This document shows positions 5,697-5,848 of a stretch of DNA of 5,848 nucleotides, in pieces. The stretch lies in assembly GCA_017649745.1 (NCBI GenBank), contig JAGCGE010000343.1, positions 1 to 5,848 of the forward strand, written 5' to 3'. The DNA comes from Clostridiales bacterium (GTDB lineage Bacteria; Bacillota_A; Clostridia; Saccharofermentanales; Saccharofermentanaceae). Under the pieces are notes generated by a model. It did not search any database. It was not told where the DNA came from and saw only the letters and a list, made by a program, of their open reading frames with translations. Made by a program: the position numbers and the translations under genes. Every line of letters starts with the position of its first letter. Position 1 is the stretch's first letter.

Positions 5697-5848
5697 ATGA
5701 GATACGCAGCACAGAAAGGAACAAGAGACATTTTGCCACAGGAGATCTTCCGCTGGCATAAGGCAGAAAGGACTTTCGCCGATGTCTGCCATTCCTACGG
5801 CTACGAGGAGATAAGAGTCCCGACATTCGAGCAGACAGACCTTTTCCA
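5697..5848 (+). CDS. hisS: Histidyl-tRNA synthetase, N-terminal part (3' partial)
   Basis: The first 50 codons of histidyl-tRNA synthetase, a class II enzyme that charges tRNA-His with histidine using ATP in the cytosol. The start MRYAAQKGTRDILPQEIFRW contains the family's KGTRDILP block (7-14), and SYGYEEIRVPTFEQTDLF (33-50) is class II motif 1, the dimer interface. Motifs 2 and 3 and the histidine-binding loops lie beyond the window end. ATG 5697 is supported by GAGGTGA at 5687-5693 and by the normal distance to KGTRD. It has its own promoter at 5633-5661 and a short leader without a T-box. HisZ, the paralogue in histidine synthesis, shares this region but is less likely given the well-conserved KGTRDILP. 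Confidence 0.93.
   Translation, partial: MRYAAQKGTRDILPQEIFRWHKAERTFADVCHSYGYEEIRVPTFEQTDLF

Noticed and set aside
1..5848. Mobile element, CRISPR, tRNA/rRNA, T-box or other riboswitch
   Set aside because: No direct repeat array, transposase, terminal repeats, cloverleaf or long structured leader is visible; gaps are all under 160 bases.

Overview
The window looks like a piece of chromosome from an anaerobic Firmicute of the class Clostridia. I infer this from the moderate, AT-leaning composition, strong GAGGTGA/AGGAG-type ribosome binding sites, short intergenic gaps, a histidine kinase next to an ABC transporter with an FtsX-like permease, and the protein sequences themselves. The sequence does not allow a genus call. 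All six supported genes lie on the + strand; I found no credible - strand gene, RNA gene, CRISPR array, insertion sequence or phage gene. No gap without a gene is longer than about 160 bases.

Left part (1-3672): the C-terminal ATPase domain of a sensor histidine kinase (cut by the window start), then an ABC ATPase of the MacB/LolD/SalX type, then an 825-residue FtsX-like permease. The permease appears to be an internal duplication of the MacB topology: helix, large external domain, three helices, all repeated once. This is the classic two-component-system plus exporter arrangement used by Firmicutes to sense and remove or resist envelope-active compounds such as antimicrobial peptides. The 103-base gap between kinase and ATPase is rich in inverted repeats and carries an extended -10 element inside a hairpin or operator, so the transporter may have its own regulated promoter.

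Middle part (3673-4795): a 157-base gap holds a nested stem-loop at the permease stop codon and a near-perfect 22-bp palindrome just upstream of the next gene. That gene is the most unusual of the window. It encodes a protein with the fold signature of ThiD (hydroxymethylpyrimidine phosphate kinase, ribokinase superfamily), but the catalytic GTGC motif is replaced by YSFS and the substrate-site glycines are lost. It also has an extra, probably disordered tail of about 100 residues ending in a short helix. It looks like a pseudokinase or repurposed kinase with unknown function. A strong intrinsic terminator follows it.

Right part (4862-5848): housekeeping genes. rsmE (16S rRNA m3U1498 methyltransferase) has its own extended -10 promoter. 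hisS (histidyl-tRNA synthetase, cut by the window end) has a very clear sigma-A-type promoter and a short leader with no room for a T-box. Both act in translation.
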